A stretch of 64,000 nucleotides of DNA, taken from assembly GCA_031213475.1 (NCBI GenBank), contig JARUPZ010000026.1, positions 6,927,785-6,991,784 on the forward strand. The letters run 5' to 3'. Below the pieces are notes generated by a model. The model was not told the origin of the DNA. It made no database searches and saw only the letters and a list, made by a program, of their open reading frames with translations. Origin of the DNA: Nereocystis luetkeana. Its lineage: Eukaryota > Sar > Phaeophyceae > Laminariales > Laminariaceae. Of the stretch, positions 23,335-37,100 are shown piece after piece. The number at the start of each line of letters is the position of its first letter. Positions within the stretch are counted from its first letter, which is position 1. The position numbers were made by a program, and so were the translations under genes.

Positions 23335-26300
23335 TCATGCTCCTTTACCCCTCCCGTCTTGCTTCTCCGGCTGCCACCACCATGTAAGGCGGCCGCACAA
23401 AACAAAAGCGGAACGGAAGCACCCGACGCCAAGAGAGTTGGGGGCGGGGAAGTGCAAGAGAGAAGTAGGAGGGAGGGAGACAGGGAGGGGAAGGGGGGGG
23501 GGGGGGGGGGGGCGGGCGTATTCATTTGTTGCTTGCCCTAGTCATTTGGTCATTGGGGGGGGACTAGTGTGCTGCTGTTGCTGTAGTACCGCGCACACGA
23601 GAGAACGCATCAAGGTCAGGGATCAGGCTCAGATAAGTTACTGCTGCGTCGTCTACGAGCAGCGCGACGCACGCGTACAGTGGTACCACACAGCAAACAA
23701 CATTACTGCTGCATCATGCTATTTTACACTACGTGCGTACATACTGGTATGCTATCATTCTGGAGTCTGAAGTCGACCTCGAGTGGGAAAAAACAAACCA
23801 GGAGCACCGGGATGCTGCCGTTGCTGCAGCTGGCTGTGTTCCCGACGGAGTGTTTGGGTCGAGGCTGCCGAGATGTAGCTGCCTCGCCATGGCGTAGCAA
23901 TCGCACAGCAAAAAAAACAGACCAACAGAGCGGAGTCCAGAAACGCGGTTCCGGTGGTTCCCATTTGCGGCTATCGGCGCGCAGCGGCGGCAGCTCTGTT
24001 TTCAGCTGCTTGTCGTTTGATCGATAGCTGCCCCGTTCTTGCTCGTGTTCTTCTTGTTCTTGTCTTTCGAACCCGGGGACACTAAACCCCATGTTGTTCA
24101 GAAAACGCCTCACCATACACCACCAAACGTCACGGCGGGGGCTTCAGGCATTTTTGGGGGCACAAGATTTTTTGGGCGTTGTCAGAACTAGAACCTCGCA
24201 TATGGCAATAACAGTCCAAACAATAGTAATCGAGCCTTCCCCGACTTCCCTTACCTCGTCCTTTGTCGCCGCTTTCTTGGCCGCGTCATCCCCTTCTTTC
24301 TGGTCGGCCTCCTAAAAAATTGTGAAACCACCGGCAGAGGGAGGGGAGGGCGGTAGGGGTACTCAATATAATGCATGGCCGTAGTCGCTTGACCATAGAC
24401 CCTCGCATCCCTACACTGCCGGGACGGAGGGGTGGGGTAGGAGAGGGGGGGGGGGGGGGCACGATATAGCCTAAAGATGCGTCCATCTTGGGTCCTCAAC
24501 AGACCAACGCAAAAACCAGCGCCTTGGCCTTCGGAGAACAAGCACCATATTCGAAGGACGGGCGATGCTTATTGAGCTGTTGGCCACGTGCTTGCCGACC
24601 GCTCGAGTCAGGGCCGCGCGAAACAAAGCCTGCGCCACGACCCAGGGGGGGGAAGCGGCATCGCGGTTCTCTTGGAAGACCGATCGGCCGCAGCCAGCTC
24701 GGCCCAAACACACACGCACACGCCCGCACGTACCCCCCCCCCCCCCCCCCCCCCCCCCCGACAGGCATCCACCTACACCCAAGCACACCCACACCCGCAC
24801 AGAACCACATGCACATGAGCCTAGGTGATGTGGTGGTGGTGGGTGTGATGCAGCGGTGGCGGTGGGAGTGGTATTGGTGGCGGGGCGTCGAGGTCACAGA
24901 TGATATTCTCGCTCCGCCTGTTTTCAGTTGCGACGCAGCGGCTTCGTAAACGGTTCCCAGTACCCGCTTGAACCCGCGGTAGCAGAGACGACCCCGACGG
25001 GTCGGCGCTGCAAGCCCCGTATGTCCCCCGTCGTTTCGCCCGCAGACAGTGTCGCACACTTTACCCACCAAGAAGAAGCCTGCACCGCCGCTGCCGCCGT
25101 CGCCACCGCAAACCTTGCGTGGAAAGCGAGACTACTTCCTCCTCCTGCAGTTTTTACAACGCCTTCGCACAGAAACACCCGCGACTTGTTCGCTCCCCAT
25201 TCTTGGTCAGGGAGGCGAACAAGGTCCGCAGGTCGGGAAAAACAAAACAGAAACAAATCCTGAAAAACTGCGCAGCCGCGTCTTTCCGCCCGTTTCCACC
25301 TGTTTCCGCCCGTTTCGGCTGCGGGTCGGGGACATGGTTGCAGGGGTTGCGCTGGGTCTACACCCATGCTTTCATCAACCAGGAAGAGCGCAAAACGACA
25401 ACAGCCCCGCCCAAAACGAGATATGTCCTGATGTAATGCAAACCGGAATCTTCTCCCTCTTCCAGGGTAACCAGTTCCTCTTCTATCTCACGAGCCAACC
25501 ACTCCCCGTCCACCAAACGGACCCGATCCTGGCACGTTGACCAGTCTCCGGCTACTGTGGCTCAAACAATCTTCTCCATTCGGTCACCAGCTCCGGTCTA
25601 TTCAAACATCCAAGCCATCATTCACGGGTCTGACGCACGATTCACGGGTCTGACGATCAGTCTTTACTCTCAGTTCTTGGCCTGCCGACCAGTCTCTGGG
25701 CCTACATCTTGCGCGCTTAGCCTGATCTGGCGATCAGTCCCCGCCCATAGTGAGAACCGTTTTCGCCCATAGCGATCCCCCCCTCTTCACCTCAACCGCC
25801 TTTTTGATTTGATCACCAGCCATAGTCTACAGAAAACGTAATGCTTGGCGCTTGGCCTGACGTTCATCAGCCCCTGTCTATTTCACACGCGACCTTCTTG
25901 TCAGTCTGTCATTACTGGTTCACTGTAGCTTGATTTAGCGACCAGTCCTCACCTATATTACGAGCCATTCTTAGCCTGATGTAGCGACCCCTCCCTGTTT
26001 ACCTCAACCGCCTTCGCGTTGTGACATCCCGTCAGTGCCAATAAAAAAATACGCCATTTGTTGGCCTGACGATTCCCCCCCGTCTATTTCTTTACACGCC
26101 AGTATTGGCTTTTCGACCTGTCAGCCTGCCTTACGCGCTAAAAGCTCGACAGAAAAAAACATTCCCTGCCTGTATATAGTGTGAGCCGTTGTCGGCCTAG
26201 CGACAAGCTCCCGCTTATTCCAACAGTTTTTTTTTTACTTGACCGCCAGTCGTGTCTTATCTCAAACGCCCTTGTTAACACTATTACGGAGGACCATATT

Positions 26301-28076
26301 AAACAGGACCTACGGTACACACAAAAAACCTATCTAATGACCTATTTTTACGAACAATGTTTGGTCGAACAATGTTTGGTCCTATTTACTATGCCCCCCC
26401 GTAATACGTCCCACGCTCGGCCTGCCGATCAGCCCCTTTCTAGTTAACCCCTTTCAGAGCCGCAGCCCCGTTTTGGGGACAAGCTACTTGGAATCTGAGT
26501 GGCTTATCCCCAAAACAGGACCGCAGTCCTAGTAGGGTAAACGCGCCGTTCTCGATCTCTCGCAATCGGTTCTCGTTTTTCTCTACGACCCAACCCGTCC
26601 CTGTCTAATCTTACGAGGCGTTCTTGGTGTGGCGGCCAGTCCTTTCTTCTTCTCAACCTTCTTACAGCAGAAAAACAGCAACTCAAAAACTTCCAAGTAC
26701 ATTTGCCCCTAAAACGTGGGTACAGCGGTGAAGAAGGGGCTAAGCGCCATTCCCCGGTCGGGCGACCACCCCCTAATCAATGTCGAGCGACGTCCTGTAA
26801 ATCCCATACGCCACATTCTCGATCCGACAACCAGTTCCGGTCTTAAAATACCTCTTTACCCTTACTACTGTAGAATCTCAGGCGCCCACCAGATCCTGCT
26901 GGACGACAAGGCAGTCTTGGGACAGTATTGGCCAGCTTAACACGCCAAAATCGCACGCGTAATTCTCGGCCGTAACTGGTACGTACTACAGCTGGCCTGG
27001 CGACCGGCCCGTCTCTTCTACGGTAGCATCCCTCACGCCACTCTCGGCCTGACAACCAATAACAGACTAGTATCTGAAGGCGCCACCCTCCTTTTGCCTT
27101 GGCATCCTCTCGAGCACCATCTCAGGCCCTACCGACCCCGTCCCTCCCTGCTACAATGTCTCGTTGAGCCATTTCTAGCCTGGCCACAACTCCGTGTCTG
27201 CCATACGTGCCATTCTTGGCCTGGCGCCACAAAGTTCCTGCCTTTTATCTCACGCGCAACGCTAGGCCTAGCGAGTGCCGTTTAGCCCCCGAAACAAATG
27301 CTTCGGTCGCGCCCATATTTAGGCCAAGTCGAGCCAAGACAGACGACGCCGGCCCGCGCCAGGCCAAGCGCCGAGAGCGGAGGCTTTCCGCGACGAGGTG
27401 TCGGCTACGTGCGAGAACGTGAAGCGATCAGAACCGATCCGATCTGATGAAAACCTCTCGAGGAGCGACGCACCCCCAAGAAAACGAGTCCATCCACGAA
27501 TGAGGACGGCGGCGGAGGGCTCACTACGATAAAACAAAAACAGCACGGAGAGAGAGCGTAAGTAGTGCGCCATGTGCGAGCAGCCACCCTCGGAACGGGA
27601 CACTAAAGCGAAAAAGACGTTTCTACACATAAGTCAGAAGGAAACCATGGGGGAGGCGATGAGCTGGCAGGAGAATACATATGTACCATGGTATAAATAT
27701 AATTTCTAGAAAAAAATCGAAACGTGCGTAGAAGCAGGAAGTACAAGGACGCGCAAAACGGGCGCAGGCCGTCAAAGCGAGTTGTACGATCTGGAGGTTT
27801 TATGGCGGGCGTGTTTTTTTCATCGCAGGCGATCGATCGGCCGCCGGTTACCCAAATCTTCGGGTAGTTCAAATTTACGTCGTTGAAGTTATGCTTCTTT
27901 CACGGCAATAAAAATAACGGCCGCCCTTACCTTTGCGCTTTCGTCTTTGACTCCATCTAGCCCGTCCATGTCCTTGTACCGGATCTGTCCGGGGCGAAAC
28001 GAGACAGTGAAAACATAGGGGGGAGGAAGGTTAGCAAACATGCAGAGGAGGAGAAGGAGGAGGGGGAGGAAGAGGA

Positions 28077-28107
<31 letters not shown>

Positions 28108-31100
28108 GAGGAGGAGGAGGAGGGCACGGTAAAAACACCGCAGTTTCTTCTCCCTACATACTCGAAGCGCGTGAGGAGTGACACTTTATTCGAACGCTGA
28201 GCGTAGCAACCCTTACAAGTTGAGCTGGAACGTGAAACTGTTCATGAACAAGAAACAGAACGCTTCTGGACACGACAGGTGAAAACGTACAAATAAATCT
28301 TGGAACAGGGAAAGCATGGGTGAAAACACACACAAAAACAAAATAATACCTGGTACGGGCAAGATCGACAAGAGACACGGGGAGACCAGAAAACAGAAAA
28401 CAAAGACACGAAAAAAAAAAGAGAGAGGAACGACACACGATGCGAGGTTAACGTATCATAATGTCAAGATAACGACAGCTGTCCATGCGTAAATACTGCG
28501 TACGTACTTGTTTTTTTATATATCAAGAAAAGTAAAGAGAAGATGTACGCAACACGCGTACGTAACATATCGGTTGCTCTTTGGAAGACCATACAAAGAG
28601 CAGCAACAAAGTGCTGACCTTGTTGTTAACGAGGTCATGCAGTGCCGCCACCGACCGGATGAGGGCCGAGACGTAAATGACCAGGTGCATGTCGTTGGTC
28701 TTGACAAGCATGGACCGGACCAGCTCGTCAACGTTGAGGTTCGGGAGCAGATTGAAGATGTTCTGCATGTTGTACACGATCTGCCGAGCGATGGCGGAAA
28801 GAGAGAGCAGCACGCACGGCGACAATGACCGATAGAACTTACCACCTAAACGAGATTCGGTCAGAGTGGCTTGGGGCCGGGTTGAGGTTAGTTCCATATT
28901 CGTCTCGTACACATTTAGGGATGGAAATGACGTTTACTACACCGCAATACGTATAATGTCTCGTATGTTTTGGGCAGATCAGGGCAACCAAAAGAAATAA
29001 TATATATATAAAATATATGTATATCCCGGAAATCGTATTTTCCAGATTAAATTGATAAAAAAATACATTCAGCTGGTTGGAGGTCGCCGGGCATGAGCTG
29101 CGGCTGCGGTTGCGGTTTTCAAGGATAGCTCAATACGGAAGAACGCCAGAGCCTTCGAACTATGCATCTCTACCAGCCATGCCTGCCGCTACAGTCGACC
29201 AAGCATCGTGAGCGGGATCGCTGCCGGGCCCGGGCTGCGGCAGGTCATCCTGCCGCTGCTGGCCGCACGCCTGTCAGGGTTTCTGCTGCCGCTGCCGCTG
29301 CTGCTGCTGTTGCTTGCTGTTGCTTGCTGCTGCTTGCTGCTGCTGTTTGGTTTTGATCCGCCCAGAGCGGCTGTTACCGTGGCGTTTGCGCAGGCATCGC
29401 TTATATAACACTTAGAAGTAGAGCTGGAATTCGGCGAGGCGAGCGGGCCTGAATGCCTCGCTTTTTGTGGGCTGTGGGTATGTATCAGGGTGAGTGCTCG
29501 CCCAGGCATTATTGTTCAAGGTGCAAGCGGCATCACGAGCAGATACCACGGACAGCTCGAACGAAGTCGTTTCAACATCACCCCCGGAACCCTTATGTAC
29601 GAGTAGCTCAAGGGAGCTGAGCTATGAGTCAGTCATTTATGACGAGGATGCTTCCCTGCTTCTGATAGGTTTATTTTCCAAAGGTCGAGAGTTTCATTTT
29701 TTATTCCAACTTATTTTTTTCAGGAAAAAGCGCCGGTAACGGCAAAATAATACGCGTTCATTTTCACACCTAACAGTGCGGATCAACCATTTTCTCGAAT
29801 AATGGTATAATAAGCAACCCTCACCATGGCGACGGAGCGGGAACAACGCGGTTGACAGCTCGTCGCCAAAGCGAGGAGCTGTCGTTGGTCCTTGCTTGCT
29901 ACGTCAGGAGTGGCGCACCTATCTTTTTCCGAGGCTTTTTCGCCCAAGAACTTACACCCCCCCCACCCGAAAACGGACCTTGAGAGAAATGAAAGTGCAG
30001 CCCGATGGACATTTCCATGGCCTACATACAGTACGGCAAAATAATCAGACACATGCTAAGGTCGAGGTACACCGATGTGTTGCTGAGGTTCCTCACTCGA
30101 GGAGCTCTCTACACCACTACAGAAGTCATTACGAAGTCACCCGACACAACGTCCTGAGTAAAACATTGAAAGCGCATTCGTTGATGGGCAATCCCACGGC
30201 TCAATAGGGTGTACAAATGCTATTAATAATATCGCAAAAAAGGAAAAAAAAAAAAGAAAAAAAAAACGTTCCGACGATACTGGGTTATATAAGGAGTCCC
30301 ACCATTCCGATTTTTTTTGCCGAAACGTGCTACCTTTATCGTAGCACGCGTCAACACACTATTACGGGGGACCATAGAAATAGGACCTAATGTTGTTGGT
30401 AAGAATGGAGAAATATATAGTTTTTGAGTGTACCGTAGGTCCTATTTACTATGGTCCCCCGTAATAATTGCCGGTGGTTCTTCAGTCGAGGGTTCTCGCC
30501 AGCCAGAAAGTTTCGGCTAAAAAGTGAACACCCGTAGGTCATTGGACGCGTGCGCGCTGCTGTCTGTACGTCTATGTGTCGCGTGCAGCATAAGCCGGTT
30601 TTCCCATGCGCGGCGTGGCTTGGCCTAATAAGCAAAACGAGCGAGAGATGTTCATTATACGAGTTTCCGAGATGGCCTATGCGCTTGTTGCTCCGGAGAG
30701 AGAATGTCCTGGCTTGCTCGTAAAGGCTCAAAAGGCATCATTACGATAAAACAGTGCGGCGGTTGCTGGTAAATGGCGTGTTTTAAAGCATCGAAACGCA
30801 TGCATGGTTATGAAAGAACGTTGTGTTTGCTGTTTGTAGATAAACAGATAACAAATGACGTATTTGCATGCCCCAGAAAGAGTGCGGTCCGGTCGTAACG
30901 CCTGGTAAGGCAGCAGTGCCCAAAGAAAGGCAGTGCCTGAAACAAGCCCCTAAAAAGCTCCTCACTCCCCCTTTTTTACCACAAATCTTCTTCCCTCACC
31001 TGATTGTTCACGGGAAGCTTTCCGTCAAGAACGTTCTTGAGATAGGTCTGCATCTCCTCCAGCTTCGACTTCAGCCCGCTCAACGCCGACAGCTTGTGCT

Positions 31101-34100
31101 TGATCTAGTAAACAAAAGGCAACACCAAAAAAAATAGTGGGATACGAAAACTAAGGGCAGGGAGAGGGCAGCATGTTCTGCTCCTTGACGCTGCCCGTCA
31201 ACACTTCCGAACTATTTTATTTATCAGAAACGCCCCTACTAATTGTTTTTTATCGGAGACACCCTTGATAGTTGGTACCAGGTACAAGGTAATGTGTATC
31301 GGAGGTATCTCATCACATGTAATCGGTCATGGTAATAAAAGCAATTTGGGAATTCACAGGAAACACGTGACCACCAAAAACTGCCACTAGAGCATCGGTC
31401 ATACGAAGTAGCCGGGCCGCTGGGGTAGGAGACGTGCCCCAAGAGCAACATGGTGAACCCAGGGAGATTGACCACACGCGCGCAGCATGAGCGTACAGCA
31501 GTGCCCGTCTCTCTGCAGTGCCGGTATGTATGCGCCAGGCAACAATACCGACATTTTAGCGGCAATGGGCCCTACTCCGCACACCGCCACACTGGTTAGT
31601 CCCATCCGCGCCGAACGATTCTACAGGCACTATAGAGTGCAGCCGGCACTACTCAACCGGCACTATAGACGGACCACTATGGGTGCACCTCTATCAACAG
31701 TACAGACGGCTGACGTACGCCTACACGTTTTAGAGATGTACACCTCGGTCGAGGTACAGTAGGGCAAAGCCGCGGCCGCAAGCAGAACGCTCGAAGAACT
31801 GCCTCGCGGCACTGCTGCTGTGTTCATAAATACGTCCCGGAGGAGTGTCAGTCTTTCGGCTCCCCGAGTATACACCACAGATACTACCTACTGTACGTAG
31901 CGGAGATATTCCCACATTTTACCGAAGAAAAGAGAAAGAGACGGAGAAAGAGGAGAGGAACGTAACTGAAAAAACAATACAGAGAAGGGGAGGAAATAAA
32001 CCGAACACCATCAATAGACCATCTCACAGTACAGGATCCCGCGAAATTCTATACAACAGGCGCCAGGATGAGCATCAGCACCCCCTCCTAACACCCCCAT
32101 CGCTAGGGGACCGCCCTCCCTTCATTGTCTGCACCAGATGTCTCACCTGATTGGCCAAGCTTGAAACCGAAGGGTCGTTGATATCGCGCAGAAGGTGTTC
32201 CACCCCCACCTCTTCCGCTTCAAGTGCGCCTGTAAGAAGGATCGACACCCCGTCGGCACAGAAGGGAGGAGGGGCAGGGAAGGTGTGTGGGGGGGGGGAG
32301 GGAAGATGTTGATGAGGAATCTCGGCCACTAAGAAAATGTAGACGGCGGACTGGTGTCGGCCTTTGCTTTGGCGAGAGGCGAGGCGGCACATTGAGCCAT
32401 TATCAGTCAGTCGGAAACGCGAATAAAGGGAAACATAATAGGGAACGGATCAGGACCGGAAGAACGAGCACCAGCATCAGCACCGGAAGCGACCAGGACT
32501 ATGCCAGTAGTGCCGACACAACCAGTACGTATGATCAGTACTACGCACAACCGCCGCCGACAAAAAACCAAAAAATATAGTTCAACGTTACTGTCGTGCA
32601 CTTTAGTGCAGCGCCTGGGCAGACGACGATATCCGCACTAAAAAAGTGAGACTCCGAACCATCCCCATGAAGTGGGTCCTGTAGGGCCAGATCGTGACAA
32701 GCGATTTTCACCGCACTATATAGGGCACCCGCACTAGAGGCTACCGCACTATCGCAGGGCCATGACGGCTGTGTAACTCCACTCCCACAACCATAGCCGA
32801 AGCGACAACGTCATAGTCACCTCCATCAAATCCAATGCTACTGTAGTACCAGCACCAACACCGCTATAGCCACAACGAAGCACAACCAACACCATCACGA
32901 AAGGCCAAGGGGACATAACACGCGCCAAAAGCTGCAGCAGGCGAGCATTTCTTCTCGCCGCCAGCTTTGCCAGCCCCTCCCCCCTCCCCGCTTCCCTCCG
33001 AACCCCCCCTCTTCTTCCCCTTCCTTCTCTTTTCTTCTCTTCTCCGCCCCTCCCCTCCAATCTCCATTTTTTCCTCACATCTCCTTCCCTGCCCTTCCCT
33101 CCCCCCACCCCCCCATGCGAGGGTTGACTTGTACGAGAGAATGGTTGACACACATTGTGTACGAGACGAATAGTGACTAACCCTAACCCCAACCCCACGC
33201 CAATCAGACCAACACTAACCCTGACCCAAAGCTAATCAGACCAAATGTCGGATAAGTGACGAGCTATACTGCCCCATGCCCCCACCCCCCACCCCCCTTC
33301 ATTCGACGCTATCACACATTGCAATAAAGTACCAGGTACGCCTCACATGCGCTTCTTAGTAGGATGCACCTTACCCTTTATGCGACTCGCCCAATATCTC
33401 ACGGCGTTTCCCGCTTCGTGCGAGCAAGGCCTCCCTGGTCGGTGAAAACCCGCCGTGCTCCACCCCGGCATTGTAGGGATGTGAAGGTCTATGGCCGTGT
33501 ACGACTACGGCCATGCATGACATGAGTACCCCCCCCCCCCCTCCGTCCCCCTGTCCCCCGTCGTCTCACCTACGCTCGAGGCCAAGTGCTTGAAAGTCTT
33601 CTGTATCTCTTTTCCGTCCGCCTCGACTTCCTCGCTTGTCACGTACGCCGTCGTAGGAATGCCTTCCACGCCAGGTCTTACGTCGATGATCACGTACACC
33701 GGGTTCGGGCAGAACCGCCTGTGGACCGGGGATAGAGAAGACAAGAAAGATACGGCGGGTAACTATTAAGGTATACGAAGTACAGATATAACACCAGGTG
33801 TGTATCAGGTGTGATTCTACTGTAAACGATAGGGTAGCTCTCGCTAGGAACTGGCGCTCCTGGTCGATCTTCGTGGTTTTCGTCAACCAACCGTGGCACG
33901 CAGTCTCTCGAGTTGAGTCGCGATCGCCGGGCTGCCATGGTTTGGCGGTGTGTTTCTTTAGTGCGGCGGGATGCATGCGGCGGGATTTGCGCCGGTCAAG
34001 GCGAATATGAACTATGGTTGGTAGTTGGGTGATTGGGTCGTTTGTTATCTGATAAGTTTGTTGTGATAGGAAAAAAACAAAAACAAAGAGTTTCAGTCGG

Positions 34101-37100
34101 ACGAGGGAGGGACGGCGCGTAAGGCAGGCTCTTCGCCCAGCCCAAAGGTAAGGCATGCCCAATACGTACACATATAACTGGTATATATTTTGAACCATCA
34201 CCTTTACTTCAAGTTTCGGGACAAAGCCCTGATAACAGGTGTATCTTCCCTCCTCCCTCCCCCCCCCCCCCCCGGTCATACGACTACGGCCATGCATGAT
34301 GATGGATATAGTCTCCACCCCCCCCCCGGTACTTGCAGAGGAAGGGTTAATTTAGCATTCTCACTGCTCGTCGATCGATGTTCATCGAAATTTTCTCAAT
34401 TCACGCTCTCGCGCTCAAGGCGGCCGGGCGTGATTCCCTGATAAACAGGGCTGGACCCTGGTCCAGTAAGTACAGCCAGTACTACTGTACTGGCTGAGGG
34501 AGGTGCCAGGGTTGCTAGTGTACTGACTATCGACAATCCTCTGCCGCTTTGTTTGTGTAACCGAAGCTGGAATTGTAATTGTTATTCCGTAAAATGTAAT
34601 ACACACCGCAGTATTTTTACCCTCTGAGGCACCAAGAGGGTTAGAAACATCAGGGATCTCTAGGGGTCAGGTCAGGTCAGGAAGTATTAGAAAGGACACG
34701 GGTCGGATCGAATCGGGTCGGGTCAGGTTGGGTCACCCTTACCCGATCCGACCCGCGACGTTTGACCCGACCCGCGACATTTGACTAGACCCGCGACGTT
34801 TGACCTGACCCGTGAACAGCAAGCTATTAGTAGCTGACCGGTTGTCTCTCTCTCACTTGAACAGTTCGGCGATCTGCAAGTCGTTCTCTCGAATCTTCGG
34901 CCCGGTGCTGTAGAACCCGCAGATTCGCTCCTTCGCGGCCACCTTCTTGAACATCGCAAACATGCCTGCCAACAGCATGAAAACCAGAGTGCAGCACAAG
35001 ATCAAAACTGAAGAACATCTAGAAAAAAGCGAGAGGGCGGGCATTGACTATTAATAGTTGACGTCTTGGAAGAAACAGAACAAAACAAGCCTACTGTAGC
35101 CACTCCTCCTCACCCAGTCCCCCCTTAAATATGGCCCTTCGCGCCCACCTCAACGAACATCGCAACCATACCTATACATTTTTTAAGATTAGCGTGAGTG
35201 AGCTACATACCGTGGAAAACACGACAAGCAGTGGCAATGCTAAATGAACCCTATGCGCGACAAAAAATACAAGGCACGTACCGGGAGGGAGAAGGGACGA
35301 CACCCGTGACCACGGCTTGTCCAGAAGATCGCTGAGGGTAAAACCCCCTACGAGTTACAGTAAGCTGGAAAGTAAAAGTGGTGATTAACAAAATAAAAAT
35401 AAAGACTGATGGCGGGTATTCCAACGATATTGGCTAAGGACCCCGGGCAAATGTATGGGCCAAGAGAACTACCTCTATCGTAGTGCGCGTCCTCATCGGC
35501 CACAAAACGCGGCTCGAGCCGATCGCACGCGTCTGTACTACGTAAAGGAGGACAGGGCAAGTAGGTCTTGTTCCCACCTTCCAAGAAGTTGTGGTCCAGG
35601 TACCAGATGGAAGGGTTGCGAGGGTCCTCTTCGAACGGCACCGCGAAGCTGGTCGGGGCACGAAAACAAAACACACACACAGAAAAGTAGGGACACGACA
35701 AAAAAAAAATGGAAACAGGAACAGAAACACGCCAAAATAGACGGCCAATCAGATGATAGCAAGAAGCGTGTCGCGACAGGGGTGTCAACATAAAGAACAA
35801 AAAAAAACGCAACCAACGTATCGGAATAACTCAAACAGGGCAGCTACTAACAGTCAGATGGTGGGGGGGAGAATAAGCCAATCACGACCGAGGGGGAAAC
35901 GCACCAAGCGAACTGAAGCAACTCGACACAAAACCGAAACGAACGGACACGTGCCGACGAGCGGCCAATCAAATGACGGGGAGCGGACACGTGCAAACGA
36001 GTGTCCAATCAAAATGACGGAGAACGGACACGTGCGAACGAGTGGCCAATCAAATGGCGGGGAGAAGAACCCGATCGCCGCACAAACAAAAGCAAAACGT
36101 CGTTTTAAAAAAAAAACAAACGCAGCCACGACCAAGCGGCCAATGAGTGTACGGAGAGAAGAGGCTGGTGTGAAAGAGCGTTCTCAGCGGCTGCCCCCGA
36201 AGCAGCGAAAATGAGAGCCTTTTCGCGAAAACGACAGCCCTTGTGCGAAATTGAAAGCCTTTTTTGCGAAATTGACAGCCTTTTCGCGAAAACGACAGCC
36301 CTTGTGCGAAATTGAAAGCCTTTTTTGCGAAAATGACAGCCTTTTCGCGAAAATGATAGTGACGGCAACGACAACCGTAGCGGCAAAAGCCACAGCAGCA
36401 GCAGCAGCAGCAACGGCGAACGTAGAAAGCATAGAAGCAGCGATCGAACACCAAACTATTGTACCAGTATAGTAGCAAGAAACACAGCATTTGCGCGATG
36501 CTTCTATTATTCTTGCGTCGCCCCCTTCCACCAGAAACTGGCCAATTTGTTTTTTCAACATCAAAACCCCAACGAGACAACAACGAAAAAAACACCGTCG
36601 CCGATGCCACCACCAGCACACACACCAACACCACCACTAACGCCGCCAACCTCACCACCAAAACCAATGCCGACAGCACCACTACTGTCGCCAACATCAA
36701 CACCACTATTGTACCAACAGCGCCAACATCAACAAACACCATCAATGCCACCAACAAAACCAACAACAGCAACACCTACAACCGATATCAGAGGGGTTCA
36801 ATGATAGAGGTTCACCCGAAAAAATTATGAGGCTCCTCACTTGAAGAGCTCGCTACCTCACCCGAAAACCGACTTCAGGAAAAAATGGAACTGTAAATTC
36901 ATGAATAATCCCATGGCCCAAGCATACAAGAACATCATTTTTCGAAACAAGATCGCCATTCCGACGATTTTGGGTTAAGGAACCCCGTCATTCAGAAACC
37001 ATTTTAGCGGAAATGTGTGACCTCTATCGTAGAACGCGTCATCACCAACGTAACACCATCGCCAACACCCCCCCACCACCATGTCCACCACCATCCCTAC

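Larger units (their letters stand above)
25500..27300 (+). repeat. Degenerate tandem array, ~60-70 bp units (RPN8 intron 9)
   Basis: Units resemble ACGCCATTCTTGGCCTGGCG followed by ACCAGTCCC and GTCTATCTCA. Clear instances lie near 25667-25750, 25968-26020, 26052-26130, 26180-26225, 26415-26440, 26619-26660, 26745-26790, 26810-26850, 27035-27075 and 27165-27250. Units are strongly diverged. Two mobile elements (26282-26406 and 26447-26538) have landed inside. Confidence 0.65.

Noticed and set aside
33345-33530. 5S rRNA-derived SINE head (CTACGGCCAT matches the 5S start)
   Set aside because: The match is only about 10 bases and the following sequence does not fit a 5S gene.
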